From: Bacillota bacterium
GTDB taxonomy: Bacteria; Bacillota; Clostridia; Christensenellales; CAG-314
NCBI GenBank assembly: GCA_023458375.1
Contig: JAEWZT010000004.1
Span: 1-64,000, forward strand
Direction: 5' to 3'
Length of the DNA: 64,000 nt
Position 1 is the first letter of the stretch, and each line of letters opens with the position of its first letter. Below are positions 51,662-62,145 of the stretch, piece by piece. Made by a program: the position numbers and the translations under genes. Under the pieces are notes generated by a model that searched no databases, was not told the DNA's origin, and worked only from the letters and a program-made list of their open reading frames with translations.

Positions 51662-53725
51662 ATGGCATTACTACAACCGAAAGACATACGTAACGTTGCC
51701 TTGATAGGGCACTCGGGCGAAGGCAAAACGACGCTTGCCGAAGCTATTTTGTTCAACTGCAAAGCAATTGACAGACAGGGCAAGGTGGACGACGGCAACT
51801 CCGTAATGGACTACGACTCGGAAGAAATAGCCAAGAGAATATCTATTTCGCTGTCCATCGCAAACGGCACATATAACGGAACAAAAATAAACGTTATAGA
51901 CGTTCCCGGCTACTTTGACTTTGAAGGGGAAAAAGTGCAGGCGCTTGCGGCTGCCGACTGCGCCGTAATAGTTACTTCCGCGTCGGGCGATATGGCGGTA
52001 GGCACGGAAAAAGCCATTGATTACTGCGCTGCGCACAAAATACCCGCGCTTATATTCGTAAACGGTTTAGACAAAGAAAACGCCGACTTTAAAGGCACTA
52101 TGGAAGCCATCACCGAGCGCTACCCCACTAAGGTCGCTCCGCTGTTTATGCCTTTGTTAAAGGGCGGGTTTATAGGCTATGCCAACGTAGTAGAAGGCAA
52201 ATATTTTGAAGTGGGCAAAGAGGGCGAAAAGGAAATACCTTCCGAGCTTGCCTCCTTAGTTTCCGCCGCGCGCGAAAAGGTGGTGGAATCCGCCGCCGAA
52301 AGCGACGACGCCTTAATGGAAAAATACTTTGAACAGGGCGACCTGTCCAAAGAGGAAGTGGAAAAGGGAATTAAAAAAGCCGTGCTCAACTGCTCTACCA
52401 TACCTCTTTTCGGCGGCGCCGCATATTCCAACAAAGCAATAGACAACCTGTTAAATCAGATAATTTCGCTCCTTCCCTCTCCCGCCGATAAAAGCTTTAA
52501 GGCAAAGGACAGTGCAGGCAACGAAGTTGATATCATATGCGACCCCGCCAAACCCGTGGTTATGCGCGTGTTTAAAACGGTTGTTGACCCCTTTGTGGGA
52601 CGTTTGACATATTTCAGACTGCTGAGCGGAACGCTTAAAAGCGGGCTGATATTAAAAAACGCCAACAAGGACAGCGAAGAAAAAATAAGCTCGTTATATT
52701 TTGTAAAGGGCAAAAAGCAGGAGCCCGTTGACGGCATTTCCGCGGGCGACATTGGCGCCGTTTCAAAGCTTAATACCCCCACTACCGGAGACGTTTTGGC
52801 GGAGGGCAGAGAGCTTACCATGGAACCCATTGAGATGCCCGCGCCGGTGCTTTCAATGGCGGTTTACGCCGCTAAAAAAGGCGAGGAAGACAAGATTTTT
52901 GCGGGGCTTTCAAAGCTTAAAGACGAAGATATTTCCTTTGCCGTAGTTAAAAACATTGAAACCAACGAAATGCTGCTTTCGGGCGTAGGCGAAAACCAGC
53001 TTGATATTTTGTGCCGCAAACTTAAAAATAAGTTCGGCGTGGAAGCGCTGCTTAAAGAGCAAAGAATTGCCTACAAAGAAACGGTTAAGGGCAAGGCAAG
53101 GGCGGAAGGAAAACATAAGAAGCAATCGGGCGGCGCGGGGCAGTTCGGCGTTGCCGTAATAGAGTTTGAGGCGGGCGCAAGCGACGGAATATACGAGTTT
53201 TGCGACGAGGTAGTAGGGGGCTCTATCCCCAAGCAGTTTATACCCGCAGTTGACAAGGGCTTAAAAGAAGCCGTTAAAAAGGGAGTTTTAGCGGGCTATC
53301 CCATGATTAACTTAAAGGCGCACCTTGTTGACGGTAAATACCACCCCGTTGACAGTAAGGAAATCGCTTTCGTATCGGCGGCAAAGCTCGCCTACGAGGA
53401 AGCTATTCCCAATGCCAAGCCTATTATATTAGAACCCATTTACTTGCTTAAAGTAAACGTGCCGGAGTCATTTATGGGCGACATTTTAGGCGATATGAAC
53501 AAGAGACGCGGCAGGGTTTTAGGTATGGAGCCTTCGGAGGGCAGACAGGTTATTTCCGCCGAAGTGCCTATGGCGGAAATCACCAAATACGCCACCGATC
53601 TGCGCTCAATGACGCAGGGCAGAGGCAGCTTTGTAATGGAGTTTTTGCGCTATGACGAAGTTCCCGCTACGGCAACGGCAAAAATCATAGAAGACGCCAA
53701 AAAGCGCGCGGCGGAAGAAGAATAA
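51662..53725 (+). CDS. elongation factor G-like GTPase
   Basis: A 687-residue protein with all EF-G domains, but of the divergent EF-G-2-like group. G1 is GHSGEGKTT (16-24) in place of AHIDAGKTT, G3 is DVPGYFDF (80-87), and G4 is NGLD (134-137) where classical EF-G has NKMD. Domain II (about 290-380), domain IV (SGGAGQFGVAVIEFE) and the C-terminal domain (EPIYLLKVNVPESFMGDILG, then DMNKRRGRVLGMEP) are present. The position of domain IV suggests ribosome binding; translocation or another ribosome-linked role is possible. A canonical fusA is expected elsewhere. AAGGGG precedes the ATG. Confidence 0.88.
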   Translation: MALLQPKDIRNVALIGHSGEGKTTLAEAILFNCKAIDRQGKVDDGNSVMDYDSEEIAKRISISLSIANGTYNGTKINVIDVPGYFDFEGEKVQALAAADCAVIVTSASGDMAVGTEKAIDYCAAHKIPALIFVNGLDKENADFKGTMEAITERYPTKVAPLFMPLLKGGFIGYANVVEGKYFEVGKEGEKEIPSELASLVSAAREKVVESAAESDDALMEKYFEQGDLSKEEVEKGIKKAVLNCSTIPLFGGAAYSNKAIDNLLNQIISLLPSPADKSFKAKDSAGNEVDIICDPAKPVVMRVFKTVVDPFVGRLTYFRLLSGTLKSGLILKNANKDSEEKISSLYFVKGKKQEPVDGISAGDIGAVSKLNTPTTGDVLAEGRELTMEPIEMPAPVLSMAVYAAKKGEEDKIFAGLSKLKDEDISFAVVKNIETNEMLLSGVGENQLDILCRKLKNKFGVEALLKEQRIAYKETVKGKARAEGKHKKQSGGAGQFGVAVIEFEAGASDGIYEFCDEVVGGSIPKQFIPAVDKGLKEAVKKGVLAGYPMINLKAHLVDGKYHPVDSKEIAFVSAAKLAYEEAIPNAKPIILEPIYLLKVNVPESFMGDILGDMNKRRGRVLGMEPSEGRQVISAEVPMAEITKYATDLRSMTQGRGSFVMEFLRYDEVPATATAKIIEDAKKRAAEEE

Positions 53726-53793
53726 GATATCGGGATTTTTCTTAATGGGGAGAAAAATAAGTTTATTAGATTTTTATAAGATTTTTTAGCAAA

Positions 53794-53830
53794 CAAAAAA
53801 GGCTTTGAGATAAAAGCCTTTTTTGTTTTT
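53794..53830 (+). terminator. terminator of the EF-G-like gene
   Basis: AAAAAAGGCTT/AAGCCTTTTTT stem, then TTTTTTT, about 70 bases past the stop. It is symmetrical enough to work in both directions. Confidence 0.85.
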
Positions 53831-54185
53831 TTATTAATGTTCATCTTTTGTTTGGGCAATAAATGTTGCAGCGGCATTAGGCTTTTATTGAGCTTACGTT
53901 TTTTATAGTTTTTTGCGTTATCTCGGTAAACACTTTGTTATACGCTAGTTAAATGGACATACTGTAATCGCAATCTTGCTTTCAAAAGCAGATTATACTG
54001 CGACGATTGATTTTGCCGCTAAGGGATAAGGTTCAACCCATTTCGATTGTTTTGGACGCGCTATTCTAAAAGCCGATGTCTGCTTTAGTTTTTATGTTTC
54101 GGCGTTCAATTATCTATTTTGCTTGCTTATAATTGCCGCGCTATTTTACAAATTGCTTTGTAGTTTTATGTTCCCCTTAAAAAAC
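53831..54185. other. 355-bp intergenic region
   Basis: No gene seen. A bulged hairpin lies near 53971-53993 (AATCTTGCTTT/AAAGCAGATT). Confidence 0.45.
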
Positions 54186-54848
54186 CTAATCTTCTTCTGG
54201 CGCGAGAGATTCGTTGTATTCGCTCGCGGCGACTTCTTCCGATATCTGGCACCTGCCGCTGGTTATTTTGCAAATGCTGACCTCGTAGGCTGTGCGCGTG
54301 GTTACCTCGCTTTCAGACTTTTTTTGGTATTCGCGCGACTGCACCCTGCCGCTTAGCGTTATTAAGTCGCCTACCTCTAAATTTTTCATGAAATGCGCGT
54401 TTCGCCCCCACGCGATGCAGGGTATGTAATCGCTTTTGCCGTATGCTCTGTTGACCGCAAGCAGGCAGTCGCAAATTTCACGCATAAAGGGGGTGGTTCG
54501 GAAAAGCGGGGGCTTGCAAATGTAGCCTGTAAGCTCAATGCAGTTGGTGTTAAGCGCGGAGTTTAGCGGCGTGATTTCCCTAGCAAACACCGTGAGCATA
54601 AGCCTGCTGCGTTCTCCCTCCGTCTTATTGTAGCTTCGGAATTGCCCCGTTACGGTGATTTCCTCCCCCTGCCTTAAAGGGTTTTGCGTAAGCCTTTCGG
54701 AAACCGTCAAGGGAAGCAGGTCGCTTACCTCCGAAAGTCTTTTCACTTTTAGTATCACCGTGTAAAACTTTTCCCCGAATACCTCGTGTGAAAAGGAAGG
54801 GGGGCAGTCCACTTTGCCCGAAAGGACAACTTTGTTGTTGTGTTCCAT
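54186..54848 (-). CDS. double OB-fold single-stranded DNA-binding protein
   Basis: A 220-residue protein with two OB folds in tandem. The first (about 4-92: KVVLSGKVDCPPSFSHEVFG ... EITVTGQFRSY) is divergent. The second (about 100-200) has the classical SSB pattern: NCIELTGYICKPPLFRTTPF, then IPCIAWGRNAHFM and LSGRVQSREYQKK. A short acidic tail (ESLAPEED) recalls the protein-interaction tip of SSB, but without the usual phenylalanine end. It probably binds single-stranded DNA in the cytoplasm and may work as a dimer (four OB folds). GGAGAG precedes the ATG. It lies 20 bases after a pdaB-like gene, apparently in the same operon. Confidence 0.75.
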   Translation of the reverse strand: MEHNNKVVLSGKVDCPPSFSHEVFGEKFYTVILKVKRLSEVSDLLPLTVSERLTQNPLRQGEEITVTGQFRSYNKTEGERSRLMLTVFAREITPLNSALNTNCIELTGYICKPPLFRTTPFMREICDCLLAVNRAYGKSDYIPCIAWGRNAHFMKNLEVGDLITLSGRVQSREYQKKSESEVTTRTAYEVSICKITSGRCQISEEVAASEYNESLAPEED

Positions 54849-54868
54849 TTTTTCTCTCCTTTTGTATT

Positions 54869-55642
54869 TTAATTTTTTTGATTTGTAGAGTGCTGTTCGC
54901 CCGCGCCGTCAATGTAGTAATTTGAAGCGTAAATAAGCTGTCCCACGGGCACAAAACTTAAACCCTTAACGCGCACCGATTCAATAATTAAGTGAAGCGC
55001 CGCCAAAATGTTGTCGCTGTTGTTATGGCATAAAATGATGCTGCCCTTTTTTGCTTTTTGAATGCGCGAAGCGATTTCTTTTGCCGACAAGCCTTTCCAG
55101 TCAAGGCTGTCAACGTCCCATTGAATTGTAAAAAGCTTTAATTCTTCCGTAACGGTCAAAAGTTTGTTGTCGTAAGCCCCGAATGGCGCCCTGAACAGCG
55201 TAACCTTGCGCCCCGTCAAGTCTTCAATTATCTTTATGCTGCCAAGCAGCTCTTGTTGAATTTGTTTTTCCGACAGTTTGGTCATATCGGGGTGGGTCGC
55301 CGAATGGGTGCCTATTTCGTGCCCGCGCAAAGCGATTTCCCTTACCATATCGGGGTGCGCCTCCATCCAAAATGAAACGAGGAAAAAGGTGCATTTTATT
55401 TCGTATTCGTCCAAAATATCCAAAATGCCCTGCGTTTTATCTGCCCCCCAAGCGGCGTCAAAGGTAAGGGACACAAAATTGTTTTGCGTGTTGACGCGGT
55501 AAATGGGGATTTTTCTTGCTGCAAACACAGGCAAAGGCGTTTGGGCGGTAATCGCCAGACAAATAGAGGAAATTAAAAGCATAAGAGCCGCCGCCACGGC
55601 GGCAAAAATCATGCGCTTTTTAACTGATTTTATATCTCCCAT
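54869..55642 (-). CDS. PdaB-like polysaccharide deacetylase
   Basis: A 257-residue exported enzyme. An N-terminal membrane segment (about 9-33) is followed by a NodB-type domain. VSLTFDAAWG gives the first Asp; as in PdaB the second Asp of the TFDD motif is Ala. Zinc histidines lie in GHEIGTHSATHPDM, and FRAPFGAYD is motif 3. QWDVDSLDW and SIILCHNNSDNI are motifs 4 and 5. PdaB-type enzymes act on cell-wall glycan during sporulation in Bacillus; that role is inferred here. There is no good ribosome binding site before the ATG. Confidence 0.83.
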   Translation of the reverse strand: MGDIKSVKKRMIFAAVAAALMLLISSICLAITAQTPLPVFAARKIPIYRVNTQNNFVSLTFDAAWGADKTQGILDILDEYEIKCTFFLVSFWMEAHPDMVREIALRGHEIGTHSATHPDMTKLSEKQIQQELLGSIKIIEDLTGRKVTLFRAPFGAYDNKLLTVTEELKLFTIQWDVDSLDWKGLSAKEIASRIQKAKKGSIILCHNNSDNILAALHLIIESVRVKGLSFVPVGQLIYASNYYIDGAGEQHSTNQKN

Positions 55643-56358
55643 AGCTAAAACTTATGCTTTTTATTGTCGTAAAATGACTTATTAAGTAGGTCGCAAATAA
55701 ATCCGCAATTATTTTTGAACAAACAGACAGCGTTAAGTTAAAAACCCGCCGCGCGATTAGCTTTTACCTTTTAAGACGGGCATTTTTGAGGCGGCAAAAC
55801 GTTTATTTCTTGTGCGCGGGCGCTTATTTTAAAGCCCCGCAGGTTATAAGCAAGCCCCGCTTAAAAGCCGCGCAAGCGGGAACTTAGGGCAATTTGAATA
55901 TTGCGGTAAAATATTGTTTAAAATGTCGGCAGGCTTTGTAAACGCGTCATACAAAAAGATATTCATTAGGCAAACAAAGCTGCGTTACGGCACGTTTAAA
56001 ATAAAGCTTTTTTCCGCCAAAGTAGGTTTGCTTATTGTTTTGCGGCGTATGGTTGCTGTTTTTTGCGCTAAATATTATTTTTAATTTTTGATAGGAATGG
56101 TGCGTAATATCAAAGCCGATTACGGGCATTATATGGCTCAACCCGCGCATTTTGCTTTATGCGATTTTTATAAGTTGGCGGCAAGCGCTTTCACCTTTTT
56201 ACTTTTTCATTTATTTAAAAAACGTTGCGCTCTAATTTTTTTAAAAGCTTAATCGTTTTTTATATTATGCTTTAAGATACCTAGTTATTTAACCGTTTTA
56301 GATTAACTCATTAACCGGTTAAAGCATTTTGTTTTTTTATCGTTTTTTATTTACTGTT
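55643..56358. other. 716-bp intergenic region
   Basis: No gene I can support. It contains a perfect 12-bp palindrome TTAACCGGTTAA (56311-56322), which could be a protein-binding site. Confidence 0.45.
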
Positions 56359-56937
56359 TTAAAAAGTCGGCATTGCATTTTTCCGCGCCTTTTTAAGTTC
56401 TTTTATAAACTCCGCCGCTTCAACGCGTTTGTTATCTTTTATATTAAGCGGCGAAAAAGCTAAGTTTATTTCCTCTCTTTCTATCGCCCCGATCGCTATT
56501 CTCGCTTCCTCACTTTTTATAGCAAAATCTTTTACATAATAATCTACAAGGAAAGTGTCAATAATTTTGTTTGTCGCTTCCCCGTCCGTTTGGTCGCCAG
56601 AAACAAGCGCCGATAACGTCCTTCTGAATGTTGACAAAAAGCCGCCTCTTTTTACGGCGGTTAACGCGTGTTTTTGGTTAATATGCCAATCAAGCCTGGC
56701 TTGAACTGACTCTTTGACGGCAAGCCCTATATAAATGCAGTAAAATGTTTCGCCTTTAAAGTCTATTGAAGACAAAAGTGGCAGCAGCCGCTCTGAAAAG
56801 CTGCCGCAAAGGTATTTTGAATCAAGCAAAGCCATTACGCTTGCAAGGGGTGCGAACCATTTATACCATCCCGGTTTGTCATGGGGGATTGTCCGCAAAA
56901 ACAGTTTATTCCTGCAATCTTTCGCCTGTATTAACAT
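56359..56937 (-). CDS. GIY-YIG nuclease-like protein coupled to DUF6884
   Basis: A 192-residue protein whose residues about 60-110 read FYCIYIGLAVKESVQARLDW, then HINQKH, RGGFLSTFRR and TLSALV. This fits the GIY-YIG fold (YIG strand, R-L-x2-H helix) and the ST-x-RR-x-L-x-AL motif of GIY-YIG proteins that accompany DUF6884. The first Y of GIY is not obvious. Its ATG overlaps the stop of the upstream DUF6884 gene by seven bases (ATGTTAA), so the two are translated together and should act together. A DNA-processing or defence role is possible but unproven. Confidence 0.6.
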   Translation of the reverse strand: MLIQAKDCRNKLFLRTIPHDKPGWYKWFAPLASVMALLDSKYLCGSFSERLLPLLSSIDFKGETFYCIYIGLAVKESVQARLDWHINQKHALTAVKRGGFLSTFRRTLSALVSGDQTDGEATNKIIDTFLVDYYVKDFAIKSEEARIAIGAIEREEINLAFSPLNIKDNKRVEAAEFIKELKKARKNAMPTF

Positions 56938-57350
56938 TTAGCATTCCTTTTTAACCATTGCATTCTGACGCCCTGCGGCATACCGCAAAGAGGCAGCTGC
57001 ATATTTGGCAAATTCAGTTCGCCCCAATAATCCTTTCCCGCAAGTATTACAAATCGCGTGCCGTTTAGGTCAAAGCTCTTTGCAAGCTGTGCCTCAACTT
57101 TTCGTGACCAGACTTTTTTGACCGACCTGGCGGCGTCTTTGAGCGTTTGATTATAAGGTTCTATCACCTCGTCTAAGGGCAGTAAACCAAATTTTGCCGA
57201 AAGAACAAAAATGTTTTTTTTGTCTGCGCGGTTTTTTGCGTATTGCAGCGATAGCTTAAAAAGCGGACTTGCGCTGTATATTTTTTCCGCTTCGCATTTG
57301 CAGTTTAACTTGGCTTTTGTGCAGGAAATAAGATAAACAACCGTCATTTT
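56931..57350 (-). CDS. DUF6884 domain protein
   Basis: A 139-residue protein with the whole DUF6884 pattern: VYLISCTKAKL (SC-x2-K), AEKIYSASPLFKLSLQYA, FVLSAKFGLLPLDEVIEPYN (SAK-x-GLL), VKKVWSRKVEAQL, FVILAGKDYWGEL and PLCGMPQGVRMQWL. The function is unknown; the domain occurs in bacteria, archaea and phages and is often linked to nucleases. The ATG at 57350 is preferred, since GAGGT lies upstream and the conserved domain starts there; a TTG at 57386 would add 12 residues. Confidence 0.72.
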   Translation of the reverse strand, partial: KMTVVYLISCTKAKLNCKCEAEKIYSASPLFKLSLQYAKNRADKKNIFVLSAKFGLLPLDEVIEPYNQTLKDAARSVKKVWSRKVEAQLAKSFDLNGTRFVILAGKDYWGELNLPNMQLPLCGMPQGVRMQWLKRNAKC

Positions 57351-57399
57351 TAGTTTTTTAACCTCAAAGCATTTTTGCCTTGCCAATGCCGTTTAATTC

Positions 57400-57428
57400 A
57401 ATATACATAAATACCTTTGGTTTTACAA
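57400..57428 (-). promoter_or_regulatory. promoter of the DUF6884/GIY-YIG operon
   Basis: Minus strand: TTGTAA (57428-57423), 17-base spacer, TATATT (57405-57400). Confidence 0.65.
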
Positions 57429-57482
57429 GGTTTTGTCCTTTAAAAATTCAAAAAATTTTCATAAAAAGGGGTAGTTTTTGAG

Positions 57483-57510
57483 TTGACAAAAAAAGCGTAT
57501 AGTGTATAAT
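57483..57510 (+). promoter_or_regulatory. groESL promoter
   Basis: TTGACA (57483-57488), 16-base spacer, TATAAT (57505-57510), both perfect hexamers, immediately before the CIRCE operator. Confidence 0.9.
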
Positions 57511-57511
57511 A

Positions 57512-57538
57512 TTAGCAGTCAAGCCGTAAGAGTGCTAA
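57512..57538 (+). promoter_or_regulatory. CIRCE operator (HrcA-binding site)
   Basis: TTAGCAGTC, nine bases, GAGTGCTAA. It matches the CIRCE consensus TTAGCACTC-N9-GAGTGCTAA with a single change in the left arm. It covers the transcription start, so HrcA should repress groESL until heat or protein-folding stress. hrcA is not in the window. Confidence 0.95.
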
Positions 57539-57600
57539 TTTTTGACAAATTATTACTTTTGCGGCAACAGATAATATATATTTTTTTGGAGGTTATCTTT

Positions 57601-59522
<1,922 letters not shown>

Positions 59523-59530
59523 ATACTAAA

Positions 59531-59570
59531 TAAAAAGGACTTAGAAAAACTCTAAGTCCTTTTTAATTTT
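59531..59570 (+). terminator. groESL terminator
   Basis: AAAAAGGACTTAGA and TCTAAGTCCTTTTT form a long stem followed by an AT-rich T tract. Confidence 0.9.
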
Positions 59571-59827
59571 TGCGTAATACAAATTATGTTTGTTTTATAC
59601 TCTTATGCACAAGCGGTTTGAAAATATAAAAGCTTAACGGCAGACAGTAAGTAAAATCATATAGGATTTAGTCTTGCTTTTTAATAATAAAAAATATAAA
59701 TGTGCAAGGGAGATTAATGTTAAGCAACTCTTAGCCGAAAAAGTAAACGAAACGATAGGTATATGATTTATTATTTTAAGCTTTTCTTTGTTTTTTATTT
59801 CTGCCTTGCGTTAAAAAGTTTTTAAAT
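59571..59827. other. intergenic region between groEL and the next terminator
   Basis: AT-rich, with no gene seen. One GGGAG-ATG pair near 59709 leads only to a five-codon frame. Confidence 0.45.
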
Positions 59828-59858
59828 AAAAAAGGCTTACAATAACGTAAGCTTTTTC
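59828..59858 (-). terminator. terminator of the 122-residue unknown gene
   Basis: AAAGCTTAC/GTAAGCCTTTT stem on the minus strand followed by TTTATTT, about 20 bases past the stop at 59877. Confidence 0.8.
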
Positions 59859-59876
59859 TAGTTTAACTATTTGTTT

Positions 59877-60245
59877 TTAAAGCGTGCAGTCAAGCCTTTG
59901 GACGGTAAACTCTAAAAAATCGTCCTGCTTTACGCTTTTGTCAAGGGGTTTGTCAAGCTTAATTAAGATTTTTCCTACCGCAATTATGCGCTTGTCAATG
60001 TCAACGACCTTTCCCCTTAAAAAATAGGGGTAGTCGCCCGCTTCTTTGCGTATTAAGCAGTCTTGCCCGCTTACGCGTTTAATGTCTTTTACGTGCAAAG
60101 AGGTGATGTCTTTGACAGTTATGCCCTCGGGAATTTCCCTGAAAGGGGGATAGTGATAAACATAGCACAACAATTCATACTCGCCGTCAGACACAACTAA
60201 GTCCGCCTCGTAACCGTCAAACTTCTTAACTTGCTTAACAAACAT
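59877..60245 (-). CDS. conserved-looking protein of unknown function
   Basis: I do not recognise this 122-residue protein. It is soluble, rich in Asp and Lys (DGYEADLVVSDGEYELLCYV ... IAVGKILIKLDKPLDKSVKQ), and its alternating strands suggest a small beta-barrel, possibly an OB-like fold. There are four cysteines spread singly and no metal motif. It is real by its signals: an AAAGGTG ribosome binding site, a TTGACA/TAAGAT promoter about 65-90 bases upstream and a clear terminator. It stands alone on the minus strand between groEL and the deaminase gene. Confidence 0.7.
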   Translation of the reverse strand: MFVKQVKKFDGYEADLVVSDGEYELLCYVYHYPPFREIPEGITVKDITSLHVKDIKRVSGQDCLIRKEAGDYPYFLRGKVVDIDKRIIAVGKILIKLDKPLDKSVKQDDFLEFTVQRLDCTL

Positions 60246-60309
60246 TGTTTCACCTTTATAAGCGGCTTATTCCGCCTTGATATATTAAAAATCTAAACGC
60301 GCTTTATGT

Positions 60310-60339
60310 ATCTTAACACGGCGTTTACTATGTTGTCAA
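60310..60339 (-). promoter_or_regulatory. promoter of the 122-residue unknown gene
   Basis: Minus strand: TTGACA (60339-60334), 18-base spacer, TAAGAT (60315-60310). Confidence 0.65.
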
Positions 60340-60702
60340 TAGACGGCGCGCTTTAACAGCTTTATTTGCCGCGTAAACAAATACAATAAAAATGGTTTTG
60401 TGCCGTCTCAGCGGTTTTTGTCCCTGCCGCGGAAAAGCTAAATGCGAGCTTTAATTTCTAAGATTATGCTTTGGCTTACGCGTTTTGCAGGGTGTTAAGG
60501 AAAATAAAATCACATTTTGCATTACGCGGGGGCAAAGTTCGCCGCAACTTTCTTATCTTTAAATTATAAGTTTAGAGGTCAAAGCTTTGTATCAAAGGCA
60601 TTAGTATAGTTTTGAGCGTAAATAAAGCGCGTATGTAAACCGCCGACGAAACAGATGCAAGCGCTATCCGCCCTTTCTTTTTTTAAGCTATTGTCTTAAA
60701 AA
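60340..60702. other. 363-bp intergenic region
   Basis: No gene, RNA family or clear repeat found. Confidence 0.45.
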
Positions 60703-61155
60703 TTACTCGCGCGAAAATCTTTCGTATTTTAAACCCGCTTCGTCAAAAAGCTTAATCGCAAACTCGTCGGGGTAGCCTTCGTCATAGACAAGCCTTTCTA
60801 TGCCGCTGTTGATAATCATTTTGGCGCAAATTATGCAAGGCTGGTGCGTCACATACATCGAAGCGCCTTTAAGTGAAACGCCTATGCGCGCCGCTTGAAT
60901 TATGGCGTTTTGCTCGGCGTGGACGGCATAGCAAAGCTCCTGCCTTGTGCCGCTGGCAATGCCCATATTGCGCCTCATGCACTCGCCTTTTTCCATGCAG
61001 CTTGTTATGCCGCTGGGCGCGCCGTTGTAGCCGGTAGTCAAAATGCGCTTGTCCCTTACGACTACGGCGCCCACATGCCTGTTGCCTTGAAAACAGCTGC
61101 TCCAACCGCCTACGGTGTGCGCTAATTCCATAAACCTTTTATCCCACTTGTCCAT
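60703..61155 (-). CDS. dCMP deaminase / ComEB-like cytidine deaminase family
   Basis: A 150-residue zinc deaminase. It has VGAVVVRDKRILTTGYNGAP, then CMEKGECMRRNMG (extra Cys, as in dCMP deaminases), the catalytic HAEQNAIIQAARIG, and PCIICAKMIINSGI with two zinc Cys. It converts dCMP to dUMP for thymidylate synthesis. It is called ComEB near competence genes, but none are here. AAAGGA lies somewhat far before the ATG. It is divergent from the DAP dehydrogenase gene. Confidence 0.92.
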   Translation of the reverse strand: MDKWDKRFMELAHTVGGWSSCFQGNRHVGAVVVRDKRILTTGYNGAPSGITSCMEKGECMRRNMGIASGTRQELCYAVHAEQNAIIQAARIGVSLKGASMYVTHQPCIICAKMIINSGIERLVYDEGYPDEFAIKLFDEAGLKYERFSRE

Positions 61156-61260
61156 CGTCTTTTTGAATATCCTTTATAAATTATGAATAAAGTTTAAGGG
61201 CGGAAAAAGCATTTGTCAAGCTAAACTGCAATTTTTTGAGAAACGGGGGAAAGGCGTATA

Positions 61261-62145
61261 ATGAAATGCGCGGTGGTGGGCTACGGCGCCGTGGGCAAAG
61301 CGGTTGAAGAAATATTGCTTCAAAAAGACTGCGAAGTGAAGATTTTTTCAAGAAGGGGGGAGCTTTGCGGCAGCGTTGCGCCGGCGTTTCCGCTTGACGG
61401 CTTGCAGGAGCATGAGATTGATTTGGCGTTTTTGTGCGTGGGTTCGGCGGAGGACAGCCTGACTGTCGCGCCGAAAGTTTTAACCTTTTGCGACACGATT
61501 GACTGCTTTGACGACCATATCAATATGAAAAAATACCTTAAAGCGCTTGACGACATGGCACGGGAAAAGAAAAAAAGAGCGATTTCGGGGGCGGGGTGGG
61601 ACCCCGGCATTTTTTCCGTTGCGCGCAAGCTTTTTTCTTTGGCGGGCAAAACGCATACTTTTTACGGCGAGGGGGTGTCTTTGGGTCATTCCAACGCCGT
61701 TAAAAATATCTTTGGGGTGAAAAACGCTATTTGCTATACTATTCCTTTGCAGAGCGAAGTTGAAAACGCGCGCCGCGGCGGCGAGGTAAGGGAAACGGCG
61801 CAGACGCATAAGCGCAGGGTCGTTGTTGTGCCTTGCGACAATGCCGACAGGGCGCAGATTGCAAGGGAAATACTAGGCAACCCTTATTACCGCGGTTACG
61901 ACACCACCATAGAGTTTTGCGGCGAAAGCGACTTTTTTAAGCACAAAGACAACCGTTTCCACCAAGGCAAGGTGTTTTGCGCAGAGGAAGGTTTTAGCAT
62001 GACGCTTACCGCCTCAATGAAAGACAACGCCTATTTTACCGCAAGAATTATGACGGGGCTTAGGGAAGTTATCGGCAAGCTTGAAGCAGGCGCCTATACC
62101 CTTGCCGATATCCCACCCGCGCTTTTTTCCGACGCGTTTTATTAA
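61261..62145 (+). CDS. ddh: meso-diaminopimelate D-dehydrogenase-like protein
   Basis: A 294-residue NADP-dependent enzyme, somewhat shorter than the usual 320-330. The Rossmann motif is VVGYGAVGKAVEEIL. Substrate-site blocks are ISGAGWDPGIFSVARKLF, the segment GEGVSLGHSNAVKNIFGVKN, and ETAQTHKRRVVVVPC. It makes meso-DAP from tetrahydrodipicolinate in one step, feeding peptidoglycan and lysine. GGGGGAAAGG precedes the ATG. A TATAAT overlaps the ATG itself and is not a useful promoter for this start. It could in principle be another member of the family (for example a saccharopine-like dehydrogenase), but the blocks fit Ddh best. Confidence 0.85.
   Translation: MKCAVVGYGAVGKAVEEILLQKDCEVKIFSRRGELCGSVAPAFPLDGLQEHEIDLAFLCVGSAEDSLTVAPKVLTFCDTIDCFDDHINMKKYLKALDDMAREKKKRAISGAGWDPGIFSVARKLFSLAGKTHTFYGEGVSLGHSNAVKNIFGVKNAICYTIPLQSEVENARRGGEVRETAQTHKRRVVVVPCDNADRAQIAREILGNPYYRGYDTTIEFCGESDFFKHKDNRFHQGKVFCAEEGFSMTLTASMKDNAYFTARIMTGLREVIGKLEAGAYTLADIPPALFSDAFY

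Noticed and set aside
55640..55690. Possible sporulation sigma promoter before the pdaB-like gene (CATAAG box)
   Set aside because: The match to sigma-E type elements is too weak to call by eye.
61257..61262. TATAAT overlapping the ddh start codon, suggesting another leaderless gene
   Set aside because: Transcription would begin downstream of the ATG, and a good GGGGGAAAGG ribosome binding site shows normal initiation from an upstream start.
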